Shown: piece by piece, positions 1-9,965 of the stretch | How the letters are laid out: each line of letters opens with the position of its first letter | Position numbering within the stretch: the stretch's first letter is position 1 | Source: Sphingomonas montana | Lineage (GTDB): Bacteria > Pseudomonadota > Alphaproteobacteria > Sphingomonadales > Sphingomonadaceae | DNA length: 64,000 nt | Assembly: GCF_001956315.1 (NCBI RefSeq) | Contig: NZ_MOLY01000026.1 | Location: 1-64,000 of the forward strand | Direction of reading: 5' to 3' | Made by a program: the position numbers and the translations under genes | The notes under the pieces: model-generated | What the model saw: only the letters and a program-made list of their open reading frames with translations | What the model was told of the DNA's origin: nothing | The model's database searches: none

Positions 1-496
1 AGGCGGACGGCCGTGGTGAGGCGGAGCCGGTCGCTTCAAACCTTACGCCCGACGGGCAGGATGACGCACAAGGCCGTACAAAGAACCGACGCGTGACTAT
101 CGTCATCCCCCGCTGACCGGGCAAGCCGGCAGCGATTAACTATTGCCGACGTCATCGCGCCTGGCCGGCGACAGGTCTCGAGCGGAGCGCGGTTTCTCCA
201 TCGGCCGCTTGGACCCAAAAGCGGTTGATTAAGCCTGAATAAAGGCAACTCGAAAGCGGTCGTTCGTTCAGCTACGAAAGGACGTCGATTTCACGATCAC
301 CCTCGCAGATCTCGGCGCATGAAGCGTGCCGCCTGGGGCCATTCACCTCTTGGCCACACTCAATCCAAGCCGGATGCGAAGCTCGGTCAAAAGTTCATTG
401 GCGTCGGTAGGAACAGAAATTCGGTGTTCGCGCGCGTCGCGGGTACCCAACCGTCTTCCTCGCCGCCGTGCCCTCGCTCCCGTGGCCACCGTCTGG
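1..496. other. No gene recognised (window edge to kinase gene)
   Basis: Short open frames exist on both strands here, but none has a recognisable domain, a convincing ribosome site or natural-looking composition. The stretch lies downstream of the minus-strand kinase gene. A gene cut by the window edge cannot be excluded. Confidence 0.5.
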
Positions 497-2707
497 CTAC
501 ACGACAGCGGCAAGGCGCTGGAAGGCGGCGCTGAGCGCGTCGATTGAGTAGGGTTTGTGCAGCAGTTCGAACTCGCCCGAGCCGTCTTTCGACAGGATCT
601 CGCTGTACCCGCTGGTCAGGATGATCGGCATGTCCTGCCAATGCCGTCTGATTTCATGGGACAGTTCGATCCCGTTCATGCCAGGCATCATCACATCGGA
701 GAAGACCACGTCGCACTGGTCCGCATTCTCCCACAACTGTTTCAGTGCTTCGTCCGCATTCCGCGCCAGGGTGGCGTGATGTCCTAGGTCGTCAAGCGCC
801 GCCATCGCAAAGCCGCCTACTTCCGGATTATCTTCGACGACCAGGATCCGAAGCGGTGCAAACGATGATCTATCGAGCGGCAGAATACCGTCGACCGAAT
901 TCGACAGCTCAACTTCGCGGGGAAGAAAAAGGGTGAATTTCGCACCCTCCCCGACCTCGCTCGTCGCGATCACGTCACCACCAGACTGCTTCGCGAAGCC
1001 GAACACCTGTGACAGGCCGAGACCGGTACCATGTCCCACCTCCTTCGAGGTAACGAAAGGTTCGAAGATGCGTTCGAGATCATCGGCCGCGATGCCGGAG
1101 CCGGTGTCGACGATCGCGATACATACCCAGTCGCCCATGCGTGCGCCATGCCCGCGGACCGGTGGGATGTGATCACATGGTTGAACGGTAATGGTCAGCC
1201 GCCCCTGCTGCTTCATCGCATCGCGCGCGTTGACCGCCATGTTGACGATGGCCGTCTCGAACTGCGTCACGTCCGCATTCGCATAGCATGCGCGATCCGA
1301 GAGATGCAGGTCCACTTCGATCATGGCACCGGCAAGCATCTCCATCATGTCATGCAGACGGCGGATGGTGTCGCCGACGTCGAACACCTGCGGCGTCAAT
1401 GATGATCGCCTGGCAAAGGCGAGCAGCTGGCTGGTGAGCTTGGCGGCGCGATCCGCCGTCTGGGCGATCGCGTCGGTGTACCGCTCCCGCCGGTTCTCGG
1501 TCAGGCCAGGCCGCATCAGCAGCTCCGCCGATCCCCGGATGACGGTCAGCAAATTGTTGAAGTCGTGGGCGATGCCCCCGGTCAGCTGACCGAGCGTTTC
1601 CATCTTCTGGGCCTGCCGCAAGGCATCGTGTGCGCGGGTCAACTCGTCCGTCCGCTCCGACACACGCCGTTCCAAGGTGTTGTTCACATCCTGGACCGCC
1701 GCAAACAGCCGCGCATTGTCGATCGCGATCGCCGCCTGTGCAGCGACGCTGGACAACAGCCGCTCATGCCGCTCGGTAAAGCGGCTAGGCTCGGAATGAC
1801 CGAACAGCAGGCCGCCCAGCACCTCGCCCGTTCTGGACACCACCGATGCCGCCAGATAGCTGCGGACTGCCAGATGACCGGGCGGCATGCCGGCATAAGG
1901 CAGGTTGCGGCCGTACCGATCATCAACCAGTATGTCGTCGGAACGAACCACGCCTTCGTTCCGGAATGTCGGCTTGAAGATGGCAGTCTCTCGAGGACGA
2001 CCCAGCGCCTCGAACTTGGCTCGTGGTGCGCCGGATAGCGTAAAGATATCAAGGCGCTGCCCGGTTTCGTCCAGAAGGTTGTGGAAATAGGCGCCGAATT
2101 CGGCGCCGGTCAGTTTCACGCCGGCATCGGTGACCATCTGCACGAGTGGCTCGATGTCCAGCTCGGCCGCGAGAGCCGCACCCGTCTGATTGAGGGTTTC
2201 AAGCGTCTGCGTCTCGGCGATGAGGCTCTGTTCCAGCACCACGGCATCGGTTGTCTCAATGACCGTTGCCAGCACGCCGGCGGGCGTGCCGTCCGGGTCC
2301 AGAACCGGGGCATAGCTCAGGTCAAAGAAGACCTGTTCGGCTGCCCCATCGCGGTAGATCGTCATTTCCTGGCGGGCAAATGTTAGCGACCGGCCTGCAA
2401 GGCAGGTTTGCAGGACATCTTGGTTAAAGGCGGCCGCCTCGGGCCATGCTTCCCGAACCGGACGGCCAAGGATAGCAGGATGATACCGGCCGGCGATCAC
2501 CGCATAATGCTCGTTGTAGATCAGGATACCCTCGGCACCCCAGAGCAACGCCATCGGGATCGGGGACTGCAGAACGATTGCCGTCGCGAACCGCAGGTGT
2601 GAAGGCCAGTCAGCTAATGGCCCGGTGGTTGAGGCGCTCCAGTCATGCGCCGCAATCAACGACGCCATTCTATCCGCGCTCCGGAGAAAGCCGGGGTAAC
2701 CACTCAT
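497..2707 (-). CDS. Hybrid sensor histidine kinase (PAS-GAF-HisKA-HATPase-REC)
   Basis: This 736-residue protein looks cytoplasmic, with no clear membrane segment. A PAS-like segment at about residues 45-160 is followed by a GAF domain at about 175-340. A short coiled coil leads into the HisKA box, where GGIAHDFNN places the phospho-acceptor histidine at about 381. The ATPase domain has an N box (VNARDA) and a G box (GHGTGLGLSQ). A C-terminal receiver domain starts at RILVVEDN, with the acceptor Asp in FSDVMMPG. The layout is that of alphaproteobacterial light, redox or ligand-sensing hybrid kinases whose receiver can pass phosphate to another protein. No output regulator lies beside it, so signal and target are unknown. 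The GAF domain lacks an obvious bilin-binding context. Confidence 0.9.
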   Translation of the reverse strand: MSGYPGFLRSADRMASLIAAHDWSASTTGPLADWPSHLRFATAIVLQSPIPMALLWGAEGILIYNEHYAVIAGRYHPAILGRPVREAWPEAAAFNQDVLQTCLAGRSLTFARQEMTIYRDGAAEQVFFDLSYAPVLDPDGTPAGVLATVIETTDAVVLEQSLIAETQTLETLNQTGAALAAELDIEPLVQMVTDAGVKLTGAEFGAYFHNLLDETGQRLDIFTLSGAPRAKFEALGRPRETAIFKPTFRNEGVVRSDDILVDDRYGRNLPYAGMPPGHLAVRSYLAASVVSRTGEVLGGLLFGHSEPSRFTERHERLLSSVAAQAAIAIDNARLFAAVQDVNNTLERRVSERTDELTRAHDALRQAQKMETLGQLTGGIAHDFNNLLTVIRGSAELLMRPGLTENRRERYTDAIAQTADRAAKLTSQLLAFARRSSLTPQVFDVGDTIRRLHDMMEMLAGAMIEVDLHLSDRACYANADVTQFETAIVNMAVNARDAMKQQGRLTITVQPCDHIPPVRGHGARMGDWVCIAIVDTGSGIAADDLERIFEPFVTSKEVGHGTGLGLSQVFGFAKQSGGDVIATSEVGEGAKFTLFLPREVELSNSVDGILPLDRSSFAPLRILVVEDNPEVGGFAMAALDDLGHHATLARNADEALKQLWENADQCDVVFSDVMMPGMNGIELSHEIRRHWQDMPIILTSGYSEILSKDGSGEFELLHKPYSIDALSAAFQRLAAVV

Positions 2708-2888
2708 TTTACGACAATGCCCCGCGCTGATATCCGTTTGTGACTGCTCGACAATTCTGCTGAAATCCTGATTGCCTGATTATCTTCGCGGCAGCGCCTC
2801 GGTTTTCCTGAACAGATGTTCGGTTGCCGACCCGCACAACCGACTTCCAAGGCTTGTATCTAAGCCAAGTGCCGGAGCCCCCGCAAGG

Positions 2889-3368
2889 TCAGGCTATGTG
2901 GTCGAGTGACGAATACTCGTAAAGCACCCGCTGGTAAGCGAACAAGGAGGCGTTCCATGCCTTGGCCTTCGGGGAGGCTCGGATTGGGTCATTGACCAGC
3001 GACCTCCCCATCAGGGACGCTACCGTCCGTCCCACGTCTATCGGATGTTCGGTTTGGGGAAGGCGGGGTACCGTGGCCGCAATCGAGAGCGCCGGCGGCA
3101 GCGCTTTGTCGCCTGCGTTGCTCAGGAACGTAGCTGACTGCAGGAACTTATCAGTGACCGGCATACCTCCCTTCAGGATCTCGCTGGTGCCAGTGGCGTA
3201 ACGCCGGCTTATGTTCGACAGTTGGTCGGGGGAGCGTTCCTTGCTCCAGATCTCGTCACTCGTATCGTCGAAGGCCGCCAACCATCGTGGCTGACGCTCC
3301 CGCGGTTCAGGGACATGCTCCCCCTGCCCGCGGACTGGGCAACACAGCGGACGTTCTTCACTACGCAA
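2889..3368 (-). CDS. Hypothetical protein, doubtful
   Basis: This open frame could encode up to 159 residues. The C-terminal 90 residues have a protein-like mix of hydrophobic and charged residues, ending in a Tyr-rich stretch. An internal ATG at about 3164 would give a 91-residue protein and follows a purine-rich GGGAGG, but the spacing is too short for a good ribosome site. No domain is recognised and the surrounding sequence is poorly coding. It may be a real lineage-specific gene, a remnant, or chance. Confidence 0.3.
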   Translation of the reverse strand: MRSEERPLCCPVRGQGEHVPEPRERQPRWLAAFDDTSDEIWSKERSPDQLSNISRRYATGTSEILKGGMPVTDKFLQSATFLSNAGDKALPPALSIAATVPRLPQTEHPIDVGRTVASLMGRSLVNDPIRASPKAKAWNASLFAYQRVLYEYSSLDHIA

Positions 3369-3449
3369 AGCTTGTGCTTCGCTGTCGTTTTTGCTTGCGT
3401 CTGCCCTGACGTCCGAGGATCAACGACGTGCCCCCGAGATACATGGGAG

Positions 3450-3575
3450 TGGCGCTTCGAAACATCTTCCTTGCTGCCTCGGTCGCCCGCGTTTGCCCGG
3501 CCAGCTTGCCGTTAAAGGCGCATACGCCTGCTCGCAAGGACGGGTTTCGGACATCCGGCTTCGGCCGTCGCCCCG
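3450..3575 (+). repeat. Long imperfect palindrome, copy A, upstream of a lipoprotein gene
   Basis: The arm at about 3454-3477 pairs imperfectly with about 3530-3552 (CGCAAGGA and GTTTCG blocks), and further short stems lie inside. The segment TAAAGGCGCATACGCC and the CCGGCTTCGGCCG hairpin that follows are shared with a second copy at 34534-34664 on the other strand. Both copies sit just upstream of, and in the same orientation as, a gene for a small exported protein. The segment also reads as an open peptide frame, which could mislead gene callers. Confidence 0.6.
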
Positions 3576-3639
3576 AGAGGAACATAGGGGCGGCTACAGG
3601 CGAAGCTACACGAGACGCCCCTGCAAAAGGGGAATTGTC

Positions 3640-3945
3640 ATGAACTTTTTCAGGATTCTATTGCCGGCGTTGGGTCTCGCAGTCGCTGGATGCACATCTG
3701 TCAATGCCATACTCGCCAAAGAGGCTGACGAGGTTTTTCATAGTAAATTATCGTCACAACAGGTCGCAGACTGCTTCGAACAGGCCAACAATTTCGGTGT
3801 GATCGAAAGACCTGATGGTGCGCGCGTTGCTCAGTTCCGCAACGGCTATGGTGGCATCGTCAAATTATTTTCGATTTATCCCGAAGGAACGGGGAGCCGA
3901 ATCGAAGCACGGCATAGCTTCGTTGGCGTACCCGGCATGAGATGA
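3640..3945 (+). CDS. Small lipoprotein of unknown function
   Basis: This 101-residue protein begins with a lipoprotein signal: a short N-region, a hydrophobic core, and a lipobox ending AVAGC at about residue 19. Export and acylation at that Cys are therefore expected. The mature part (about 80 residues) has no recognised domain. The ATG at 3640 was chosen because an AAAGGGG ribosome site precedes it and because the signal peptide begins there, although the frame stays open further upstream through the palindromic repeat. It stands alone, with no operon partner. Confidence 0.65.
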   Translation: MNFFRILLPALGLAVAGCTSVNAILAKEADEVFHSKLSSQQVADCFEQANNFGVIERPDGARVAQFRNGYGGIVKLFSIYPEGTGSRIEARHSFVGVPGMR

Positions 3946-4868
<923 letters not shown>

Positions 4869-5012
4869 GCAGAGGCTTGGCACCGTGCCTGCGGGGCAGC
4901 GGTGGCGGTCCGAGCGGTGGCCTCTAGCGAAGCCGTGGCGGCTTGCCAACCCTTCTTGCACGCGCCGTGTCGATACGCTTGCGGTCGCGCGCCGACGCCT
5001 TAGATTAGACGC

Positions 5013-5396
5013 ATGATAAAAAGCTTCGCATTCTCACCCGACCAGCACGCGGCAAGCCGGTCTGCACCGGCCGTGTCGCATGCGCGGTTCGCGATCGGTG
5101 CCGTCGTACGACACCGCCTGTTCGAATTTCGCGGCGTCGTGTTCGATGTCGATCCCACCTTCGCGAACAGCCAGGAATGGTATGATGCGATCCCGGAAGA
5201 TATCCGTCCGTCCAAGGACCAGCCCTTCTACCACCTGCTCGCCGAAAATGCCGACAGCAACTATGTCGCCTATGTCAGCCAGCAGAATCTGGAACCGGAC
5301 GAAAGCGACGAGCCGATCGACCACCCCGCGATCGCCGGGCTTTTCGATGGCTATCAGGACGGTCGCTACTCATTGCGGCGCGAACATCGCCACTGA
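5013..5396 (+). CDS. hspQ: Heat shock protein HspQ (YccV family)
   Basis: This 127-residue protein matches the HspQ/hemimethylated-DNA-binding YccV family. Its diagnostic core runs from FAIGAVVRHR through the FRGVVFDVDP strand and the RPSKDQPFYHLL segment to AYVSQQNLEPD. In enterobacteria HspQ is a heat-induced adaptor that delivers substrates to Lon and enhances its activity. The N-terminal 20 residues are an extra tail compared with the usual ~105-residue family member. The gene stands alone between tRNA-Ser and the symporter gene. Confidence 0.9.
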   Translation: MIKSFAFSPDQHAASRSAPAVSHARFAIGAVVRHRLFEFRGVVFDVDPTFANSQEWYDAIPEDIRPSKDQPFYHLLAENADSNYVAYVSQQNLEPDESDEPIDHPAIAGLFDGYQDGRYSLRREHRH

Positions 5397-5502
5397 GTGA
5401 CGCCTGGGCGGTGCCGCTACCTCCCCGCGTGCGGAGGCAGGCTCTACCGCCACATAGCAAAGGTCGTTTGCTCATAGCGCGGGGTGCGATCACTTCGGTG
5501 GC

Positions 5503-6837
5503 ATGACAGCCAGTATAATTCCGCCCCCCCAGCCACGTTTCGGGTTCGCCACGCAGGTCTTTGTTGGCGTCGCGGTAGGTCTTGCGCTGGGCTTCGTCGC
5601 CCGGACACTGGGTGGTGATGCGGCGAACCCGAACTGGCTGCTGCGGACGCTCGACGTGACCGGATCGACCTTCGTCCAGCTCCTGCGTGCGCTGGTCCCG
5701 GCCCTGGTCTTCACCGCGATCGTGGCATCGATCGCGAACATCCGGAACCTGCAGGGTGCTGCCGGACTGGTCTGGCGGACGCTGCTATGGTTCGGCATCA
5801 CCGCGCTGATTGCGGTCTGCATCGGGCTGGTGATCGGCACGGTGTTACAACCCGGGGCGCAGTCAGGGCTGGTGCCCGGGTCCGGCACGGTGCCCGATAC
5901 AGCCGGCAGCTGGCTTGATTTCCTGAAGGGCATCGTGCCGTCCAACCCGATCGGGCTGACCGTCTCGTCGCATCTGGACGCCGGTGGCAAGGTGGTGAGC
6001 AGCCTGTCGTTCAACGTCCTGCAGATCGTCGTCATCGCGTTGGTGATCGGGATCGCCGCGGTCCGGATCGGGGAGAAGAGCGACGCGTTCCTCGCGTTCA
6101 ACCGCGCCTTTCTCGATATCGTGCGCAAGATCCTGTGGTGGGTTATCCGCCTGACGCCGGTCGGCACTGCCGGCCTGCTGGGCACCGCGGTCGCCCGATA
6201 TGGCTGGACCACGCTGGCGCAGCTCGGGACCTTTGCGGCGGCGGTTTATCTGGGTCTCGCGATCGTGCTGTTCGTCGTCTACCCGATCATCCTGGTTGCC
6301 AACGGCCTGCGCCCGGCCGCCTTCTTTGCGGGTGCGTGGCCGGCGATCCAGCTCGGCTTCGTCTCGCGGTCGTCGATCGGCACGCTGCCGGTGACGGAAG
6401 CGGTCGCGGTCGCCAATCTCGGCGTGCCGCGCGATTATGCCGCATTCGCGGTGCCGCTCGCCGCAACCACCAAGATGGACGGGTGCGCGGCGATCTACCC
6501 AGCGATCGCCGGGTTGTTCGTGGCGCAATTCTACGGCATCCCGCTCCATCTGTCCGACTATGTACTGATCGCGTTCGTATCGGTGATCGGTTCGGCCGCC
6601 ACCGCCGGCCTGACCGGCGCGATCGTCATGCTGACGCTCACGCTGTCGACGCTCGGCCTGCCGCTGGAGGGGGCCGGGCTGCTGCTGGCGATCGATCCGA
6701 TCATCGACATGGGGCGCACCGCGGTGAACGTCGCTGGCCAGGCGCTGGTGCCAACCGTGGTCGCCAAGCGGATGGGGATGCTCGATCAGGATCGCTACGA
6801 CTCGACCGTCGCCACCGGCCTGCCCGAAATCGCCTGA
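5503..6837 (+). CDS. Dicarboxylate/amino acid:cation symporter (DAACS family)
   Basis: This 444-residue polytopic membrane protein is of the GltP/DctA type. Eight or so hydrophobic segments and two re-entrant hairpins are recognisable, including the serine-rich SRSSIGTLPVTEA hairpin and the substrate/cation motif around KMDGCAAIYPA. The late DPIIDMGRTAVNVAGQ segment supplies the Asp, Arg and Asn residues that bind substrate and ions in this family. It should import a C4-dicarboxylate or acidic/neutral amino acid with Na+ or H+. The exact substrate cannot be read from sequence. No regulatory partner is adjacent. Confidence 0.9.
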   Translation: MTASIIPPPQPRFGFATQVFVGVAVGLALGFVARTLGGDAANPNWLLRTLDVTGSTFVQLLRALVPALVFTAIVASIANIRNLQGAAGLVWRTLLWFGITALIAVCIGLVIGTVLQPGAQSGLVPGSGTVPDTAGSWLDFLKGIVPSNPIGLTVSSHLDAGGKVVSSLSFNVLQIVVIALVIGIAAVRIGEKSDAFLAFNRAFLDIVRKILWWVIRLTPVGTAGLLGTAVARYGWTTLAQLGTFAAAVYLGLAIVLFVVYPIILVANGLRPAAFFAGAWPAIQLGFVSRSSIGTLPVTEAVAVANLGVPRDYAAFAVPLAATTKMDGCAAIYPAIAGLFVAQFYGIPLHLSDYVLIAFVSVIGSAATAGLTGAIVMLTLTLSTLGLPLEGAGLLLAIDPIIDMGRTAVNVAGQALVPTVVAKRMGMLDQDRYDSTVATGLPEIA

Positions 6838-6967
6838 TCCAAGGCTTCGGGGGTCACCAAAAGGTTGACTTTGATACCCATGGGGGTTAGCCGCGCTTCT
6901 CTTCCGAACGGGATTGGCACGCAGTCGATTCCCGCACCGGACCAGCTTTGAAGAAGTGATGAGGGCC

Positions 6968-7312
6968 ATGTTCGCTATCGTGCGCACGGGCGGCAAGCAG
7001 TATCGCGTTGCCGCCGGAGACAAGATCGTCGTCGAAAAGATCGCGGGTGACGCGGGTTCGACCGTTTCGTTGGCCGATGTGCTGTTCGCCGGCAATGACG
7101 GCGCGGCGCAGGATGTGGCCGGCCTGACCGTCTCGGCCGAGATCATCGCGCAGGCGAAGGGCGAGAAGGTCATCGTCTTCAAGAAGCGTCGTCGGCACAA
7201 CTACCGCCGTAAGAACGGTCATCGTCAGCACCACACCATCCTGAAGATCACCGCGATCGGCGATCACAAGGCACCGCAGGCGTCGGCTCAGCCTGCGTCG
7301 GCAGAAGCCTGA
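6968..7312 (+). CDS. rplU: 50S ribosomal protein L21
   Basis: This 114-residue protein opens with [14 protein letters not shown], the canonical L21 N-terminus, and carries the [16 protein letters not shown] segment that contacts 23S rRNA. A short Ala/Gln-rich tail extends it by about ten residues over the typical 103. The ATG at 6968 was chosen because the family signature starts there, although the frame is open further upstream. rpmA follows after a short gap, the usual order. Confidence 0.97.
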   Translation: MFAIVRTGGKQYRVAAGDKIVVEKIAGDAGSTVSLADVLFAGNDGAAQDVAGLTVSAEIIAQAKGEKVIVFKKRRRHNYRRKNGHRQHHTILKITAIGDHKAPQASAQPASAEA

Positions 7313-7335
7313 TCCGCGAACCGGAGTAAAGAAAA

Positions 7336-7611
7336 ATGGCACATAAGAAAGCAGGCGGTTCCAGCCGCAACGGTCGTGACTCGGCCGGTCGCCGTCTGGG
7401 CGTGAAGAAGTTCGGCGGCGAAGAAGTGATCGGTGGCAACATCATCATCCGTCAGCGCGGCACCCGCGTCTATCCTGGCGTGAACGTCGGCATGGGCAAG
7501 GATCACACGCTGTTCGCGCTGACCGAGGGCCGCGTGGCATTCCACTCCGGCAAGCTGGGCCGCAAGTTCGTCAGCGTCGAAGCGCCGGTCCTGGCCGAAG
7601 CGGCCGAGTAA
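7336..7611 (+). CDS. rpmA: 50S ribosomal protein L27
   Basis: This 91-residue protein begins [16 protein letters not shown], the L27 signature. It has the conserved [10 protein letters not shown] and [15 protein letters not shown] segments. The N-terminus reaches the peptidyl transferase centre. It begins directly at the mature AHKK sequence, with none of the cleaved leader seen in Firmicutes. It lies 23 bases after rplU, behind a GGAGTAAAG ribosome site, and a strong terminator follows. Confidence 0.97.
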   Translation: MAHKKAGGSSRNGRDSAGRRLGVKKFGGEEVIGGNIIIRQRGTRVYPGVNVGMGKDHTLFALTEGRVAFHSGKLGRKFVSVEAPVLAEAAE

Positions 7612-7653
7612 AATCGTGCACCATGTCCGACATCGTCGGGCGATGATTTGAAG

Positions 7654-7686
7654 GGGAGGCGGATCGCAAGGTCCGCCTCCCTTTTT
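7654..7686 (+). terminator. Rho-independent terminator after rpmA
   Basis: A perfect 10-bp stem (GGGAGGCGGA / TCCGCCTCCC) with an 8-base loop is followed at once by TTTTT. It ends the rplU-rpmA transcript. Confidence 0.9.
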
Positions 7687-7765
7687 GCGTTCTTTCGACC
7701 ATCGGATAGTCGCCAAGCCGTAACGCGACCCGGCTACGCCGCGCACGACCGACGGGAGAGTAAGA

Positions 7766-8251
7766 ATGTTCGCGCGCACCGGAAGGCTGCTGCTCAGGCC
7801 CGGCTGGGCGGAAGATGCGCCTGTCATGGCGGCCGCACTGTGCCGCCCGCACCATGCTGTCGGGACGGAAGCCCATGCGGCTTGCGTGGCGGCGGCCCGT
7901 GCCGTGCTGGAACGCCCCCTGCCCCATGCCCGTCCGCATATGCTGATCCTGCGGCGCGGCGCATCGGCCGAACTGATCGGGACGATCAGCCTGATCGACC
8001 GCGGGGGCGCGGTGCAACTCGATTGCTGGATACGCCCGGACTGCCGCAACCGCGGCTATGCGACCGAGGCAGGCCATGCCACGATCGCGATCGCCGCAAT
8101 GCTCGGAATTGCGCGACTGGAGTGCCCGCTCGCTACCGATCCCGCCGCCGCCGCCCTGCTTCGCAAACTGGGCTTTCGCGACGCCGACAACGGTCTGGTT
8201 CTGTACTGCGCAGCGGTGCCGCACGATCCGATTGATCGGCTCGCCGCCTGA
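7766..8251 (+). CDS. GNAT-family N-acetyltransferase
   Basis: This 161-residue protein starts with the RLLLRP pattern of the RimJ/RimL branch. It has a CoA-binding segment around RPDCRNRGYATEAG (residues about 93-106) followed by the LRKLGFRDADNG motif near residue 140. It probably acetylates a protein N-terminus or a small amine. The substrate cannot be inferred. Its position between rpmA and obgE recurs in sphingomonads and need not imply a ribosomal role. The ATG follows a GGGAGAG ribosome site. Confidence 0.8.
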   Translation: MFARTGRLLLRPGWAEDAPVMAAALCRPHHAVGTEAHAACVAAARAVLERPLPHARPHMLILRRGASAELIGTISLIDRGGAVQLDCWIRPDCRNRGYATEAGHATIAIAAMLGIARLECPLATDPAAAALLRKLGFRDADNGLVLYCAAVPHDPIDRLAA

Positions 8252-8343
8252 CGGCCGGACAGCGTGGCAAATGTTCGCCGTACCGGGACCGTTCTCGCAC
8301 CTATCCGGAAACCGTAACCGACTTTTAGCGGTACTTCGTCACC

Positions 8344-8413
8344 CCCGACCTGATCCGGGGTTTCGCTGCCCTTTGGGCTGACGGACGAAGCGGGATCCCG
8401 GATCAGGTGCGGG
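8344..8413. repeat. Palindromic intergenic repeat
   Basis: The arm CCCGACCTGATCCGGGG (8344-8360) is the near-exact inverse of 8396-8413, with one base inserted. It lies between two convergent genes. The form recalls the dispersed GATCCGGG-type palindromes common between sphingomonad genes. It could also act as a bidirectional terminator. Confidence 0.6.
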
Positions 8414-8443
8414 ACAACAGATATTCAAAGCGCGAACAGCGTC

Positions 8444-9271
8444 CTAAGCCAGCGCCAGCCGATGTTCCGCCTGCACGATCAGCGCGCGGTCATCCTCGTT
8501 CCAGGGGTGGAAATGCGGCATGAAATAAGACATCCAGGCCCCGCCGACCCGTCGTACCATGCCCGGCGCGATGAACGCTGCGTGGAACAGCCCCCAGCCC
8601 GCACGCCGACCGGTGATGCCGTCCTGCGCCAGCAGGTCCATCGCCCCGCGCGTCCGATCGATCATGAAATTCTTCGTGACGAGCAGCATGATCCGCGCCT
8701 TCAGCGACCAGCGTCTCCAGCGGGTCCAGCCCTTGGTCGCGTGCAGCCAGGTGTCGTATGCCACGCCCTTATGTTCGATTTCCTCGATCGCATGCCAGCG
8801 CCACAGCGCCGCGGTCTCGGGTTCGGCACGGTCCAGATGCGCCGGATCGGCCAGCAGCGCATGCGCCAGGATCGCGGTATAATGTTCCAGCGCGATCGTC
8901 GCGGCCAGGCTGGCGATCGGCGGATGCGCGCGGATGACGGCGAGCCGGGTGTCGACCGTCCGTTCCAGTCCGCTGACGTCGTAGCCCGCGTCCGTCACGC
9001 GGCGGTTGAACGCCACATGCTCGCGCGTATGCATCACCTCCTGCTTCACGAACGCCGCGATCTCGCCCGCCAGCCGCGGCGGCGTGCCGTCGCGAAAGGC
9101 CCGGACGGATTCGACGAAGAACGCCTCCCCCTTCGGGAAGGTGACGGACAGCGCATTATAGATCGCGGTCTGATACGGATCGCCGCCCAGCCAGTGGCGG
9201 TCCTGTGCGCTCCCCCGGCCGAAACGCCGGTCGCGGGGGGTGATCGACAGATCGGCGGGCGTATGGGACAT
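8444..9271 (-). CDS. Predicted metal-dependent hydrolase (PF10118 family)
   Basis: This 275-residue, mostly helical protein has the spaced Glu/His signature of a ferritin-like dimetal site: KQEVMHTREH (about 92-101), ALEHYTA (about 127-133) and HAIEEIEHKGVAYD (about 159-172). These match the PF10118 family, whose function is not well established. It is transcribed divergently from a TetR-type regulator only 35 bases away, so that regulator probably controls it. Confidence 0.8.
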   Translation of the reverse strand: MSHTPADLSITPRDRRFGRGSAQDRHWLGGDPYQTAIYNALSVTFPKGEAFFVESVRAFRDGTPPRLAGEIAAFVKQEVMHTREHVAFNRRVTDAGYDVSGLERTVDTRLAVIRAHPPIASLAATIALEHYTAILAHALLADPAHLDRAEPETAALWRWHAIEEIEHKGVAYDTWLHATKGWTRWRRWSLKARIMLLVTKNFMIDRTRGAMDLLAQDGITGRRAGWGLFHAAFIAPGMVRRVGGAWMSYFMPHFHPWNEDDRALIVQAEHRLALA

Positions 9272-9287
9272 GACGGACCTCGATGTG

Positions 9288-9307
9288 TTCTGACAAGGTT
9301 GTTAGTA
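9288..9307. promoter_or_regulatory. Candidate TetR operator
   Basis: TTCTGACAA-GG-TTGTTAGTA is an imperfect 9-2-9 inverted repeat (7 of 9 pairs). It lies in the 35-base gap between the hydrolase gene and the TetR gene and overlaps the regulator's start codon. Binding would block both divergent transcripts. Confidence 0.45.
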
Positions 9308-9912
9308 TGACGGAACCGACACGAGTGTCAACAAGGACGCGGCTGACCGCTGCCGACAGCAAGGATGCGGCGATCGCGGCGGCGCGTGCGCTGCTGATCG
9401 CGGACGGTCCGCAGGCGGTGACGCTGAAGGCCGTGGCCGCGCGGATCGGCAAGAGCCATGCGAACCTGCTGCACCATTTCGGTTCCGCGGCGGGGCTCCA
9501 GTCCGCGCTTGCGGCGTCCATGGCGGAACGGATCACCGCCCGCATCGGCGACGCGGTGAAGCAGGCCCGCGCCGGCCAGGCCGATCCCCGGATCATCGTC
9601 GACCTGACATTCGATGCGTTCGATTCCGAAGGGGCCGGCGCGCTGGCATCTTGGATGATCCTGTCGGGCGACCGGCGCGCGCTCGATCCGATCATGGACG
9701 CCATCCACGCGATGGTCGATGCGATCGGTGACCAGGACGGGCGGCCGGTAAAGGCGATGACATTGTCGCTGGTGCTGAGCGCGCTCGGCGATGCGCTGCT
9801 CGGCGATCCGGTGTCGCGGGCGCTCGGCCTGCCGCGTGGCACCGCGCGCGAAATGGCGGTGACGCAGCTGCTTGCCGCGGTCACCAGGGCAGACGAGGGA
9901 ACATGCGGATAG
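9307..9912 (+). CDS. TetR-family transcriptional regulator
   Basis: This 201-residue protein has an N-terminal helix-turn-helix at about residues 20-65, with the TLKAVAARIGKSHANLLHHF recognition segment typical of TetR. A ligand-binding C-terminal region shows no recognisable specificity. The ATG at 9307 is preferred; an in-frame ATG 24 bases upstream would extend into the divergent promoter. It probably represses itself and the divergent diiron hydrolase gene. It ends 53 bases before obgE. Confidence 0.85.
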   Translation: MTEPTRVSTRTRLTAADSKDAAIAAARALLIADGPQAVTLKAVAARIGKSHANLLHHFGSAAGLQSALAASMAERITARIGDAVKQARAGQADPRIIVDLTFDAFDSEGAGALASWMILSGDRRALDPIMDAIHAMVDAIGDQDGRPVKAMTLSLVLSALGDALLGDPVSRALGLPRGTAREMAVTQLLAAVTRADEGTCG

Positions 9913-9965
9913 CGATACCGGCGAACGCGGTTTCGTTCCGTGCCCGTTTCCGCTAAGGGCGCGCG

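Noticed and set aside
3450-3575. Integron attC site
   Set aside because: The fold is similar in size, but the outer ends do not show the RYYYAAC/GTTRRRY core sites and no integron integrase is in the window. It is kept as an unexplained palindrome.
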